DNA of 64,000 nt from UBA4465 sp002292365 (GCA_943788615.1 CALSQY010000001.1:1178001-1242000), one strand, 5' to 3'; shown: positions 1 to 8,460, counted from the first letter of the stretch. Translations and numbers: made by a program. The notes: generated by a model not told the origin, from the sequence alone.

Positions 1-201
1 CCTGGAGAGGCAGTGGAAAAATTACCCGATATCTTATCAAGAGGGGGGAGCACAATAATTGACCCTTTGGGCAATTTATTGGTTGACCCTTTATGGGATG
101 TGGAGGGGATTATTTATGCCAATTTGTCCAGTGATCTGCTCATTCAATCAAAAATGGATTTTGATGTGAAGGGCCATTATGCAAGAAAGGATCTCTTTTG
201 A
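1..201 (+). CDS. Nitrilase-family carbon-nitrogen hydrolase, C-terminal fragment
   Basis: The reading frame is open from base 1 to the TGA at 199-201, so this is the last 66 codons of a gene that begins outside the window. The visible part has the end-of-domain pattern of nitrilases: GGSTIIDPLG, then a segment reading DVEGIIYANL, and the terminal DxxGHYAR motif (here DVKGHYARKD). That GHYAR ending is typical of true nitrilase/cyanide hydratase branches, which hydrolyse nitriles to acids and ammonia, rather than of amidases. The catalytic Glu-Lys-Cys triad lies upstream and is not visible, so activity cannot be judged. A GTG at 13 is merely an internal Val codon. Family assignment is fairly secure; the substrate is unknown. 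Confidence 0.75.
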   Translation, partial: PGEAVEKLPDILSRGGSTIIDPLGNLLVDPLWDVEGIIYANLSSDLLIQSKMDFDVKGHYARKDLF

Positions 202-344
202 TAACGCTTATTTGCTAAAGCGATATTTTTTACTTCGCAGGGCTAGAAATTCATTTTGAATCAGGGTGCAGATGCTTATTTGAGAAAGGTTCAGCAGTAT
301 TTTTAATTTTTTGAGCAAGTGATTCGCCGCTACCTTAGTCAGTA

Positions 345-451
345 ATAAAAAAAAAGAGCTCTCCAAGTGTGAACTAAAAAGAACCCTTTTACCAACCATA
401 AATCTTTTCAAAAATATTTCAATAAAATAAATACTATGTAACATTTGTTAC
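345..451. repeat. Structured repeat, copy 1
   Basis: This copy has a poly-A tract, AGAGCTC, then GAACCC at 381, the block ACCAACCATAAATC at 391-404, and an inverted repeat GTAAC-ATTT-GTTAC at 438-451. The same modules occur in the same order at 557-666. Read on the minus strand, GGGUUCU and AGAGCUC can form a 7-bp stem (with G-U pairs) followed by a T run, like an intrinsic terminator. The function is unknown. Confidence 0.55.
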
Positions 452-556
452 TTTAAAATTAATCAGTATCAGATTTCAGATGAGATGATGTAATCTTATC
501 GACGATGAGATCAATAAAAAAATCAATACCGGTAGGTTAGGACATTTTATATAATT

Positions 557-666
557 ATTAAAAAAAAAAGGGTCCTCTAAGCTATAAACTTAAAAAGAAC
601 CCCTTACCAACCATAAATCATTGTAAATATGATATTTTTAAAAAGAATAAATGTAACTCTTGTTAC
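557..666. repeat. Structured repeat, copy 2
   Basis: Second copy, about 215 bp downstream of the first. It has a poly-A tract, GGGTCCTCT, GAACCC at 597, ACCAACCATAAATC at 606-619 and GTAAC-TCTT-GTTAC at 653-666. The distance from the ACCAACC block to the GTAAC palindrome is 47 bp in both copies, although the sequence between them differs. The minus-strand stem is kept here as GGGUUCU/AGAGGACCC, so the pairing survives base changes. Confidence 0.55.
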
Positions 667-740
667 ATAATAAATAAAAAATATGGTTTTTTTTCATTTG
701 TTATTCCTTTGTCAATGAAATAGGGCATCGGATCATTTGG

Positions 741-761
741 GATGATCAAACTGTGATCATC
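741..761. promoter_or_regulatory. Inverted repeat, possible operator
   Basis: GATGATCA-AACTG-TGATCATC is a perfect 8-bp inverted repeat with a 5-bp spacer, the geometry of a dimeric repressor site. No adjacent gene starts here, so any target is unknown. Confidence 0.25.
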
Positions 762-830
762 TGTCGTTTCTAATGGAGGAAGGAATCTAAGCTTTATGCG
801 AATAGATAATTTGTGATTTATTCTTTAGGT

Positions 831-870
831 AATCTTGGATTCTTCCCCATGAGGGGGGGGATCCAAGATT
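831..870 (+). terminator. Strong stem-loop, possible terminator
   Basis: Two 18-nt arms (831-848 and 853-870) flank an ATGA loop. As plus-strand RNA all 18 positions pair, three of them G-U; as minus-strand RNA the same positions become A-C mismatches, so the structure fits plus-strand transcription. The right arm holds a run of eight G. A weak T-rich tail (TATTTAATTG) follows. The nearest upstream plus-strand gene ends 630 bp away, so it may end an unannotated transcript. Confidence 0.45.
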
Positions 871-1105
871 TATTTAATTGTTTGCCTAGGAAAATCATTT
901 GCCGTTTAAGGAAATGATGAAGCTTTTAAAATAAATTTTAAAAAATAACAACTACGTTGAGGCTACCATTATTTGAATGAGGTCTTGCTTTAATCATATT
1001 TTTTGCTTGCGTTATGTCTCCCTTAAATGTAAAAACACTACTTTTTTACCAAAATCTTGACTTTTTTTGAAGGTACTCTGGCAGAAACATGATTTTCTAT
1101 ATTAA

Positions 1106-2506
1106 TTATTGAGCAATTTGTTGAATCAGCTTCCATAGCTTTTCAACATGATGCCTTTGAATATGAGTCTGACCCGTAACTACACGAAGGACGTATTGAT
1201 GATTTACCTTAGTATGGGTAATATAGGCTTTGCCAGAAGCATTGACGGCGGTTAAAATGTGTGCGTTCAGGGCATTATTTTTTTCCAAATCAGCGTATTT
1301 AACACATCTAAATACGACCAAACTCAAGACTCTATCCACAACCATTTCAAAGTCGGGGTGATGTATAACTTGTTGCTCTAGCCACGCAGCAAGCGAAATA
1401 TGTTCCTTGATTTTGATCCGGATGCCAGAAGCACCGTATTCTCGGATCACAAACCATAACTTCAATGCCCTAAACCTACGTCCAAGCGGTATACCCCAAT
1501 CTCTGTAATCATTTACTTTCCCTCTTGTATTTGTTTTTAGGTATTCAGGCAGTATTTGAAAGGTTTGAATTAAGGCTTCTTTGTCTTTGACAAAATAAGC
1601 GGTACAGTCAAAATTAGTAAACATCCACTTATGAGGATTAAAAAGATAAGTATCTGCTTTTTCTATTCCTTTTAGAAAATGTCTGTATTCGGGAAGAACA
1701 AAGGCGGCTCCAGCATAAGCCGCATCAACATGATGCCACACATTATATTTAATGGCAATATCAGCAATGGCTTCCAGCGGATCCATAGCTGTCGTACCTG
1801 TTGTACCCAGTGTGGTAATGATACAACAAGGAATTTTACCCAATGCTAAATCGGTTTTAATAGCTTCTTCCAATAAATAGGGCAAAAGGGCCATTTCGTC
1901 ATCTACGGGAATTTTAACTAAGTTATCTAATCCAATACCTGCAATTTTTACTGATTTATCTATTGAGCTGTGGGTCTGAGCGGAACAATAAACCCTTAAT
2001 TTCTCATTCGAAAATCCGCGGTTATTGATGTTGAAGTGGGTGATTTTTTCTCTGGCTGTAAGTATAGACACCAGAGTGCCTGTGCTCGCAGTGTCTTGAA
2101 TAACCCCATCCCAATTTTGGGGCAAACCGCTCATATTTATCAGCCATTCCATGACGCGTTCCTCTAGTTCCGCTGCGGCGGGAGAAGTTTCCCAAATCAT
2201 ACATTGAGCACCAATGGCAGCTGTGATCAATTCTGCCAGTATGGAAGCATAACTTCCATTGGCATTGAAATAAGCATGGAAATTAGGATGTTGCCAGTGG
2301 GTGATACCGGGTAATATTTTTTCTTCTACATCTGAAAGGAGTTGTTCAAAAGGTTCTCCTTGTTCCGGAGGAAGCATAGGCAGGGCAGCAGCAATATCTC
2401 CTGGATTGACTTGTGATTTTACAGGATATTGTTCGATGTTCTCTAAGTAATCGGCGACCCAATCAACTACTTGATGTCCATGCTTCCTGAATTCCTCGGC
2501 ATTCAT
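1106..2506 (-). CDS. PLP-dependent aromatic L-amino acid decarboxylase family protein
   Basis: This 466-aa protein has the usual length and layout of group II decarboxylases (DOPA/tyrosine/tryptophan decarboxylase type), which remove CO2 from aromatic L-amino acids to give amines. The PLP-binding lysine is in NPHKW (Lys293), the Asp that holds the pyridine nitrogen is in DAAYAG (Asp261), and His179 (QTHSS) matches the residue stacked on the cofactor. The N-terminus (MNAEEFRKHGHQVVDW) is the standard family start. The ATG overlaps the stop of rsmG by four bases (ATGA), so it is probably translated from the same message. No transporter or partner gene lies next to it. The family is clear; the preferred substrate cannot be told from sequence. 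Confidence 0.88.
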   Translation of the reverse strand: MNAEEFRKHGHQVVDWVADYLENIEQYPVKSQVNPGDIAAALPMLPPEQGEPFEQLLSDVEEKILPGITHWQHPNFHAYFNANGSYASILAELITAAIGAQCMIWETSPAAAELEERVMEWLINMSGLPQNWDGVIQDTASTGTLVSILTAREKITHFNINNRGFSNEKLRVYCSAQTHSSIDKSVKIAGIGLDNLVKIPVDDEMALLPYLLEEAIKTDLALGKIPCCIITTLGTTGTTAMDPLEAIADIAIKYNVWHHVDAAYAGAAFVLPEYRHFLKGIEKADTYLFNPHKWMFTNFDCTAYFVKDKEALIQTFQILPEYLKTNTRGKVNDYRDWGIPLGRRFRALKLWFVIREYGASGIRIKIKEHISLAAWLEQQVIHHPDFEMVVDRVLSLVVFRCVKYADLEKNNALNAHILTAVNASGKAYITHTKVNHQYVLRVVTGQTHIQRHHVEKLWKLIQQIAQ

Positions 2507-3129
2507 AAGGGAATATAAATTATTTTTTTTGTCTCAAAAAAAGGTTCCTCAAAATAATCTTTTATGTTTATTTCCTGATGAGATTTATTTAGGGCTTTCA
2601 TTTCTATCTCGAGATCACCTCCTTTTAGGGCAATGATGCCATTAGCATTATTAGTAGATGTGGTAGTTTTTATTTTTTGATGTGTCCATTCCCATATTTT
2701 TCGTGCGGGAGCAACGGCTCGGCTGACGGTAAAATCAAATTTACCAGTTGTTTTTTCTGCACGAGCAGCTTCACTGGTGACATTTACTAATCCCAATTCA
2801 GCACTAATTGCTTGCACTACTTTGATTTTTTTGGCCATTGAATCGACCAAATGAAAGGTAGAATCAGGGAACAGTAGCGATAGTGGTATGCCTGGAAAAC
2901 CACCCCCTGTTCCGATATCAAGAATGCTTGTTTTCGCTTTGAATTGAATGAACTTGGCGATGGCTAAACTGTGTAAAATATGTCTGATATAGAGTTCTTG
3001 AATGTCTTTTCTCGAAATAATATTTATTTGTTTGTTCCAAAATTCATATAGATCTTGTAGCTGTATGAATTGCTCTTCTTGGACCTTACTTAACTCAGGG
3101 AAGTAATGTTTTATCAATGCGGCATTCAA
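2503..3129 (-). CDS. rsmG: 16S rRNA (guanine527-N7)-methyltransferase RsmG
   Basis: RsmG uses S-adenosylmethionine to methylate N7 of G527 in 16S rRNA. The 208-aa protein has the family N-terminus (YFPELSKVQEEQF, then NIISRKD) and the SAM-binding loop LDIGTGGGFPGIPL at residues 70-83. The start is a TTG at 3127-3129; no in-frame ATG lies nearby, and the N-terminus from this TTG lines up with the family. It is the first gene of a two-gene minus-strand unit with the downstream decarboxylase, which it overlaps by four bases. Confidence 0.93.
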   Translation of the reverse strand: MNAALIKHYFPELSKVQEEQFIQLQDLYEFWNKQINIISRKDIQELYIRHILHSLAIAKFIQFKAKTSILDIGTGGGFPGIPLSLLFPDSTFHLVDSMAKKIKVVQAISAELGLVNVTSEAARAEKTTGKFDFTVSRAVAPARKIWEWTHQKIKTTTSTNNANGIIALKGGDLEIEMKALNKSHQEINIKDYFEEPFFETKKIIYIPL

Positions 3130-3562
3130 ATCAATTTTTCTGTTTTAGTATGACTTTAAAGGAAAAGGGAGCGATTTAAAGAGGAAGTTTTTTGTCATAT
3201 TTATTCGATGACTTACAAACAAAAAGAACGAATCAAGCGAATATAAGCCATAAAAATATCACAAACAAGTTCAGATTTAATCCTAAATAAGTATTAAGAA
3301 GTATTAAGAAAGATGGGAATTTTTAAAGCGTAATTAACAATTATTAAATGCATAGTTAAATCGCTCCGATTTATTTACAGTCATCTGATGTAAAATGATC
3401 TGTTGGCGATCTATGCAAATATTTCTCAACCTCATTACAAAGTCAACGATAGGTTCAAATAGACATATACAAGGATCATTTATCAATAGGAATATTTTTA
3501 TTGATGGAATAACAAATTTTATAGGATTTTCTTTAGATCAAAAGCGTATTTTTGCATTCTTT
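3130..3562. other. Divergent intergenic region between rsmG and tgt
   Basis: About 430 bp without a supported gene. An open frame runs through 3395-3562 into tgt, but its 56 codons do not resemble the family N-terminus. The region contains a perfect tandem 10-mer, GTATTAAGAA, at 3291-3300 and 3301-3310, and the likely tgt promoter at its right edge. Confidence 0.6.
3547..3554 (+). promoter_or_regulatory. Bacteroidota-type -7 box for tgt
   Basis: TATTTTTG matches the TAnnTTTG -7 consensus of Bacteroidota exactly and is followed by C, as in several other boxes in this window. It ends only eight bases before the tgt ATG at 3563, implying a nearly leaderless mRNA and arguing against the longer upstream start. 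No good TTTG -33 box is seen at the expected spacing. Confidence 0.45.
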
Positions 3563-4693
3563 ATGAAATTTAATCTTTTAAATTCAGATACGAAAAGTGA
3601 TGCTAGGGCGGCCGTTTTAACCACGGCACATGGGACCATTGAAACACCCATTTTCATGCCTGTTGGTACATCAGGAACGGTTAAAGCAGTGCATCACCGC
3701 GAGCTTGAGACCGATATCGAAGCACAGATTATTTTAGGCAATACGTACCATTTGTATTTGAGACCGGGTATGGACATTATCCAAGGTGCGGGAGGCTTGC
3801 ATAAATTCATGAGCTGGGAGCACCCTGTTTTAACCGATAGTGGAGGCTACCAGGTGTATTCATTGGGGGCCAATCGAAAAATAGAAGAAAAGGGTGTTCG
3901 ATTTCAATCTCATATAGACGGATCATATCATGACTTTTCACCCGAATATGTAATCGATATCCAGCGGAAGATTGGTGCCGATATTGTCATGGCCTTTGAT
4001 GAATGTACGCCATATCCCTGTTCAAAAGAATATGCAAAAAACTCTATGCACATGACACATAGATGGCTGAAAAGATGCGTCCATCGTTTTGATCAAACGG
4101 AACCATTGTATGGTTTTGATCAAACATTCTTTCCTATTGTACAAGGAAGCACGTATCATGACCTGCGCGAGCAGTCTGCAGTATTCATTGCTGAACAAAA
4201 TCAAGATGGCAATGCCATAGGGGGATTATCGGTAGGTGAATCACATGAAATGATGTATGAAAGTACAGCGCTTGTATGCAGCATTTTACCCAAAGATAAA
4301 CCACGTTATTTGATGGGTGTGGGCACTCCAGTCAATATCTTGGAATGCATTGCGTTGGGAGTAGACATGTTTGATTGTGTTATGCCAACGAGAAATGCGA
4401 GAAATGGGATGCTGTTTACTTCCGAGGGGATCATCAATATTCGAAATGAGAAGTGGAAAAATGATTTTTCACCCATTGATATCAATTTGGGGGGATACCT
4501 AGATACGCTACATTCCAAAGCTTATTTGCGGCATTTAATCATCAGTAATGAGATTTTAGGTGCTCAAATATCAAGTATTCATAATCTTAGTTTTTATTTG
4601 TGGTTGGTTAAATTAGCCAGAAATCATATCATACAAGGAGACTTTAGTACATGGAAAAATAGAATGGTGCGAAAATTAGCCAATAGGTTGTGA
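3563..4693 (+). CDS. tgt: tRNA-guanine (queuine) transglycosylase
   Basis: TGT exchanges guanine-34 of GUN-anticodon tRNAs for the queuosine precursor. Catalytic features are present: TDSGGYQ (Asp92), GGLSVGE at 220-226 and the nucleophile region DMFDCVMPTRNARNG (Asp271). The start chosen is the ATG at 3563, giving 376 aa, the usual length; the frame is open 56 codons further upstream, but that part is unlike the family and overlaps the promoter box. The oddity is the C-terminus. The classical zinc site CxCxxC...H should fall at about 307-320, but here the segment reads DINLGGYLDTLHSKAYLRHL, with no cysteine. From memory, other Bacteroidota enzymes also lack it, so this is probably lineage-wide rather than damage. 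The lptF/G-like gene starts seven bases after the stop. Confidence 0.95.
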   Translation: MKFNLLNSDTKSDARAAVLTTAHGTIETPIFMPVGTSGTVKAVHHRELETDIEAQIILGNTYHLYLRPGMDIIQGAGGLHKFMSWEHPVLTDSGGYQVYSLGANRKIEEKGVRFQSHIDGSYHDFSPEYVIDIQRKIGADIVMAFDECTPYPCSKEYAKNSMHMTHRWLKRCVHRFDQTEPLYGFDQTFFPIVQGSTYHDLREQSAVFIAEQNQDGNAIGGLSVGESHEMMYESTALVCSILPKDKPRYLMGVGTPVNILECIALGVDMFDCVMPTRNARNGMLFTSEGIINIRNEKWKNDFSPIDINLGGYLDTLHSKAYLRHLIISNEILGAQISSIHNLSFYLWLVKLARNHIIQGDFSTWKNRMVRKLANRL

Positions 4694-4700
4694 ATATGTT

Positions 4701-5777
4701 ATGAAAAAACTTGATGTATACATTCTTAAAAAATTTTTAGGAGCTTTCATCTTTGTGATGTCCATCTTGATTTTCATCATTGTCATTATTGATTTTACAG
4801 AGAAGAACGACAATTTCATTAAAAATGACGTAGCCAGCGAAGAAATTTTACATTACTTCTTGACCTACATACCTTATATGGCCAGCTTTTTGACACCTAT
4901 TATCATCTTTATATCCACCGTATTCGTCACTGCAAAGTTAGCGGCAAAAACAGAAATAGTGGCGATACTGGCAAGTGGGGTCAGTTTTAAGAGATTCATG
5001 CTACCCTATTTTATGGGGGCTGTACTAATTGGATTCCTAAGTTTTCTGGCAAATTCCTATCTCATTCCTGAGACCAATAAATTTAGAATTGCTTTTGAAC
5101 TACAATATGTAAAAAAGGCCTTTTATTTCAATGATCGAAATATTCATATTCGAGTGGCTCCAGATCTGTATATTTATATGGATCGATATAACAACCAAGG
5201 CAATGTAGGTTATAATATCACCTTAGAGCAGATCGAAAATGGTATTTTGAATGAAAAGCTCTACGCGCGTACGATGAAATGGGATACGGTAGGTCATAAA
5301 TGGAGGCTGAATAGATGGAATAGGCGCGTCTTTAACGAGGCGGATGAAATGATCTATAGTGGAGATGTTATGGACACGGTATTGAACGTATCCCCTGTTG
5401 ATTTTGAGAATCAAGAGAGATTGTGGGAGACTTTAACCATGAGTGAATTGAATGATCATATTGATCAACAGACCTTAAGAGGGTCAGCTGATGTAGATAT
5501 CTATAAAATTGAAAAGTACATTAGGTTCATGTCTCCATTTTCAGTGATCATTCTGACCTTCATAGGAATCATCGTCTCTTCAAAAAAATCAAGGCAAGGG
5601 ACGGGTGTTCAGATTGCTTTGGGATTTTTAATAGCCTTTCTATTTGTGATTGCTTTCATGCTTTCCAGGGCTTTAGCCGAGGCCAACACATTTGACAGTC
5701 CTTTTTTAGCAGTATGGATGCCCAATATATTTTTCGGTCTGGTAGGAGTGGTTTTATATCGTACGGTGCCTAGATGA
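4701..5777 (+). CDS. LptF/LptG family permease (YjgP/YjgQ)
   Basis: Inner-membrane component of the ABC machine that moves lipopolysaccharide toward the outer membrane. The 358 residues show the family layout: an N-terminal membrane helix (about 12-32), two more within 55-80 and 98-120, a long periplasmic beta-rich domain (about 125-260), then three C-terminal helices (about 270-350). The N-terminus LDVYILKKFLGAF is typical. Bacteroidota often have single LptF/G-like genes whose F or G identity is unclear, so no symbol is given. It follows tgt by seven bases and overlaps the next gene by four (ATGA), indicating one operon. The OstA-like protein at 13642 is a plausible partner in the same export path. 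Confidence 0.88.
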   Translation: MKKLDVYILKKFLGAFIFVMSILIFIIVIIDFTEKNDNFIKNDVASEEILHYFLTYIPYMASFLTPIIIFISTVFVTAKLAAKTEIVAILASGVSFKRFMLPYFMGAVLIGFLSFLANSYLIPETNKFRIAFELQYVKKAFYFNDRNIHIRVAPDLYIYMDRYNNQGNVGYNITLEQIENGILNEKLYARTMKWDTVGHKWRLNRWNRRVFNEADEMIYSGDVMDTVLNVSPVDFENQERLWETLTMSELNDHIDQQTLRGSADVDIYKIEKYIRFMSPFSVIILTFIGIIVSSKKSRQGTGVQIALGFLIAFLFVIAFMLSRALAEANTFDSPFLAVWMPNIFFGLVGVVLYRTVPR

Positions 5778-6685
5778 AGCAGAAAAGCAAAGACATTATC
5801 TTTCTACATTTCATTGTACTTATATGGGGGTTTACGGCGGTTATAGGTTTGTTAATTGACCTTACGCCGGTTGAAATTGTCTTTTATCGTACCGGTATTG
5901 CTGCGGTCTTATTGGTTATTGTTCTTTTTTCATTGAAGCAATCCTTTTTGTTGAGTTCGCGTCGTTCTTTATTGAAAACAAGCATTGTGGGGTGTTTATT
6001 AGCAGCCCATTGGGGGCTTTTTTTCTTGTCAGCAAAAATATCAACTGCTGCTGTTTGTTTAGTGGGTATGGCCACAACCTCTTTTTGGACCAGCATTATT
6101 GAGCCTCTTTTTTTTAAAAAGCAAATACAGCTGTTTGAAGTTTTGTTGAGTCTATTGGCTTTATTGGGAATTTTGATTGTCTTCAATATGGAAAGCCAGT
6201 ATTTTTTAGGACTCTCTTTTGCGATAGTAGCTGCTATTTTAGCCGCACTTTTTTCTATTATTAATGTATCATTGATAAAAAGCGATGATCATTTTGTCAT
6301 CACCTTTTATGAAATGATATTCGCATGCCTATTTACGGGTATAAGTTTACCTTTCTATTTTCTTTATGCGAGTCATGAAGTTTTTGACTGGCCAACTTTA
6401 GAACAGGCAATGTGGCTACTCATATTGGCGAGTGTTTGTACGGTATTTGCAGTTTCCTATTCTATTAAATTGATGAAGCGCCTCTCCGCTTTTTTTGTTA
6501 ATTTGACCATTAACTTGGAGCCTATTTATGGAATTATATTGGCCTTGTTGGTTTTTGGTGATAGCGAGAAAATGAGTGTTGGTTTTTATTTAGGTACGGG
6601 TTTAATTTTGTCTTCCGTATTGTTGTATCCACTACTCAATCGCAAAAGAAAAAGGAAGGCCTTAGAGACTGATATTTTAAGATGA
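5774..6685 (+). CDS. EamA/DMT-family transporter
   Basis: This 303-aa, very hydrophobic protein has about ten predicted membrane helices and the two-fold EamA repeat of the drug/metabolite transporter superfamily; one repeat starts at about residue 7 (IIFLHFIVLIWGFTAVIGLL) and the second at about 150. The C-terminus is basic (NRKRKRKAL) and cytoplasmic. Such proteins export amino acids, metabolites or drugs; no substrate can be assigned. Its start overlaps the upstream permease stop as ATGA, so it is co-transcribed with tgt and lptF/G. Its 3' end runs nine bases into the convergent ispE gene. Confidence 0.85.
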   Translation: MKQKSKDIIFLHFIVLIWGFTAVIGLLIDLTPVEIVFYRTGIAAVLLVIVLFSLKQSFLLSSRRSLLKTSIVGCLLAAHWGLFFLSAKISTAAVCLVGMATTSFWTSIIEPLFFKKQIQLFEVLLSLLALLGILIVFNMESQYFLGLSFAIVAAILAALFSIINVSLIKSDDHFVITFYEMIFACLFTGISLPFYFLYASHEVFDWPTLEQAMWLLILASVCTVFAVSYSIKLMKRLSAFFVNLTINLEPIYGIILALLVFGDSEKMSVGFYLGTGLILSSVLLYPLLNRKRKRKALETDILR

Positions 6686-7498
6686 TGTAGTTGGAAGTGT
6701 CAATGAACGAAGAATACATTCGTATTTTTGAAAAGTAGTAATGGCTGGAGGTTCTTCAAACAGGCCATAAAGGGCAGATCCTGATCCACTCATAGCAGCA
6801 TAAAAGGCGCCTTGATCATATAATCGTGATTTTATTCTAGCCAAGGTAGGTATGTTTCTGAACAAGGACTCCTCAAAGTCATTATGTAGTGTGAAGTGCC
6901 ATTTTTTTAAATCTTTCAATGAGTCTTCCAATGAATTTTCGGATATTTTCGGTTGGATATTGGCATAAGCATGTGAGGTGCTCGTATGTAGATCAGGAAA
7001 TATTACAATAATGTAATATTTTGATAAATTGAGTTCATAAAGTTTCAACTTTGTCCCTGTTTTGGAGGCAATGGCAGGTAAATTATCTATAAAAAAGGGG
7101 CAATCACTTCCCAGTAAACTAGCATAATGTTTAAGGTGTCTACTGGTGATTTTCAATGAAAAAAGCTGATTAAGCATCCTGATCGTAAATGCTGCATCTG
7201 CGGATCCGCCGCCTAAGCCAGCACCCATAGGAATGACTTTATGTAAATGTATGTTGATGGGGGGTATGCTGTAATGTTTTTTAATGAGTTCATAGGCTTT
7301 TATGCACAGGTTATGCGTAGGTTCACCTGGGATGGCGCGTCCTGTTTGAACAAAAGAAAATGATTTTGCCGGTACAATCTCTAAAATGTCATGCCAAAGT
7401 AAGGGATACATACAGGTTTCAATATCATGAAATCCATCTGCTCTTTTACTGAGAACGTTCAGCCCAAGATTAATTTTCGAGTTAGGAAAGGTAATCAT
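6677..7498 (-). CDS. ispE: 4-diphosphocytidyl-2-C-methyl-D-erythritol kinase
   Basis: IspE phosphorylates CDP-methylerythritol in the MEP isoprenoid pathway. This 273-aa GHMP-kinase has the ATP loop PMGAGLGGGSADAAF at residues 90-104, the substrate lysine in the N-terminal SKINLGL (Lys8) and the catalytic Asp132 in GSDCPFF. A C-terminal SGSGSALYG glycine motif is also present. It is somewhat shorter than the E. coli enzyme (about 283 aa), within family range. It converges on the EamA gene with a nine-base overlap and stands 124 bp downstream of fabI on the same strand. Confidence 0.95.
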   Translation of the reverse strand: MITFPNSKINLGLNVLSKRADGFHDIETCMYPLLWHDILEIVPAKSFSFVQTGRAIPGEPTHNLCIKAYELIKKHYSIPPINIHLHKVIPMGAGLGGGSADAAFTIRMLNQLFSLKITSRHLKHYASLLGSDCPFFIDNLPAIASKTGTKLKLYELNLSKYYIIVIFPDLHTSTSHAYANIQPKISENSLEDSLKDLKKWHFTLHNDFEESLFRNIPTLARIKSRLYDQGAFYAAMSGSGSALYGLFEEPPAITTFQKYECILRSLTLPTTSS

Positions 7499-7621
7499 GA
7501 GACAATTTAAGTTATTAATAGTTTACCAATTGATTAACCGATCATTTTTCCAATCAATATAGACAAAATGATAAGAATTGGCCTCAAAAGATTAGATCAA
7601 ATGAGCTTTCTGAAATCAATT

Positions 7622-8434
7622 TTATTTTTGCAGTGTTTCCACGATTTTATCGGTCATTCCTGATGATGAAAATCCTCCATCATGCATGAGATTTTGCATA
7701 GTAACCATTTTAGTAAAATCTGAGAATAATGAAATGCAATAATCTGCACATGCTTCGGCAGAAGCATTTCCTAAAGGGGACATTTTATCTGCATAATCAT
7801 AAAAAATATCAAATCCTGGGACACCTGAACCTGCAGTCGTCCAAGTTGGCGACTGCGAAATCGTATTTACTCTTATTTTTTTGCTTTGACCCAGTCGATA
7901 GCCATAACTCCGCGCAATGGATTCTAATACTGCTTTTGCTTGGGCCATGTCCGAGTAATCTGGAAAAGTTCTTTGTGCCGCAATGTAGGAAAGGGCTAAA
8001 ATGGAACCCCATTCATTAAAGGCATCTAATTTTTCACCTACCTGCATGACTTTATGGAAAGAAAGTGCCGATACATCGAGTGATTTTTGAAACCAATCGT
8101 AGTTCAAATTGCCATAAGATTTTTTCTTGCGAACATTTGGACTCATTCCGATCGAATGAAGAACGAAATCTAATTTTCCTCCCAAAATCTCAGTTGATTT
8201 ACTGATTAAAAGTTCTAGGTCTTCTAGAGAAGTGGCGTCAGCGGAAACGATTTCTGCACCACAAATCTCTCCTAAATTGTTAATTTCACCCATTCGCATG
8301 GCAATAGGAGCATTACTTAAAGTGAACTGAGCACCTTCATCATGGGCTTTGAGGGCAACTTTCCATGCAATTGAGCTTTCATCTAAAGCTCCAAATATGA
8401 TTCCTCTTTTACCTTTCAATAGATTATAAGCCAT
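7622..8434 (-). CDS. fabI: NADH-dependent enoyl-[acyl-carrier-protein] reductase
   Basis: FabI carries out the last reduction of each fatty-acid elongation round. The 270-aa protein has the divergent SDR nucleotide site of the FabI branch (GIIFGALDESSIAW) and the active site Y-x6-K as Tyr160 and Lys167 (YSDMAQAK), with the second conserved tyrosine ten residues earlier (Tyr150), as in E. coli FabI. A TATTTTTG box lies just upstream, so it probably has its own promoter although recN precedes it on the same strand. Confidence 0.95.
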   Translation of the reverse strand: MAYNLLKGKRGIIFGALDESSIAWKVALKAHDEGAQFTLSNAPIAMRMGEINNLGEICGAEIVSADATSLEDLELLISKSTEILGGKLDFVLHSIGMSPNVRKKKSYGNLNYDWFQKSLDVSALSFHKVMQVGEKLDAFNEWGSILALSYIAAQRTFPDYSDMAQAKAVLESIARSYGYRLGQSKKIRVNTISQSPTWTTAGSGVPGFDIFYDYADKMSPLGNASAEACADYCISLFSDFTKMVTMQNLMHDGGFSSSGMTDKIVETLQK

Positions 8435-8452
8435 TTCTTTAATATTAAGTCA

Positions 8453-8460
8453 CAAAAATA
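8453..8460 (-). promoter_or_regulatory. -7 promoter box for fabI
   Basis: On the minus strand the bases read TATTTTTG, an exact TAnnTTTG match, ending 18 bases before the fabI ATG. The expected -33 position lies at the end of recN and shows no clear TTTG. Confidence 0.4.

Larger units (their letters stand above)
202..1105. other. Non-coding stretch of about 900 bp
   Basis: No convincing gene lies between the nitrilase fragment and the decarboxylase. The only ORF of note, 78 codons on the minus strand at 208-444, is low-complexity Phe/Leu/Lys-rich and overlaps the first structured repeat. What the stretch does hold is described in separate entries: two copies of a roughly 107-bp repeat (345-451 and 557-666), an 8-bp inverted repeat at 741-761 and a strong hairpin at 831-870. 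The rest is AT-rich with no further pattern that I can see. Confidence 0.6.

Noticed and set aside
208..444. 78-codon minus-strand ORF after the nitrilase fragment
   Set aside because: Low-complexity composition, overlaps the first structured repeat, and the second repeat copy does not keep the frame open.
3291..3310. Tandem repeat of GTATTAAGAA
   Set aside because: Only two units in AT-rich intergenic DNA; may be chance.
3395..3562. 56-codon N-terminal extension of tgt
   Set aside because: Not family-like, and a -7 promoter box lies inside it just before the family-consistent ATG.
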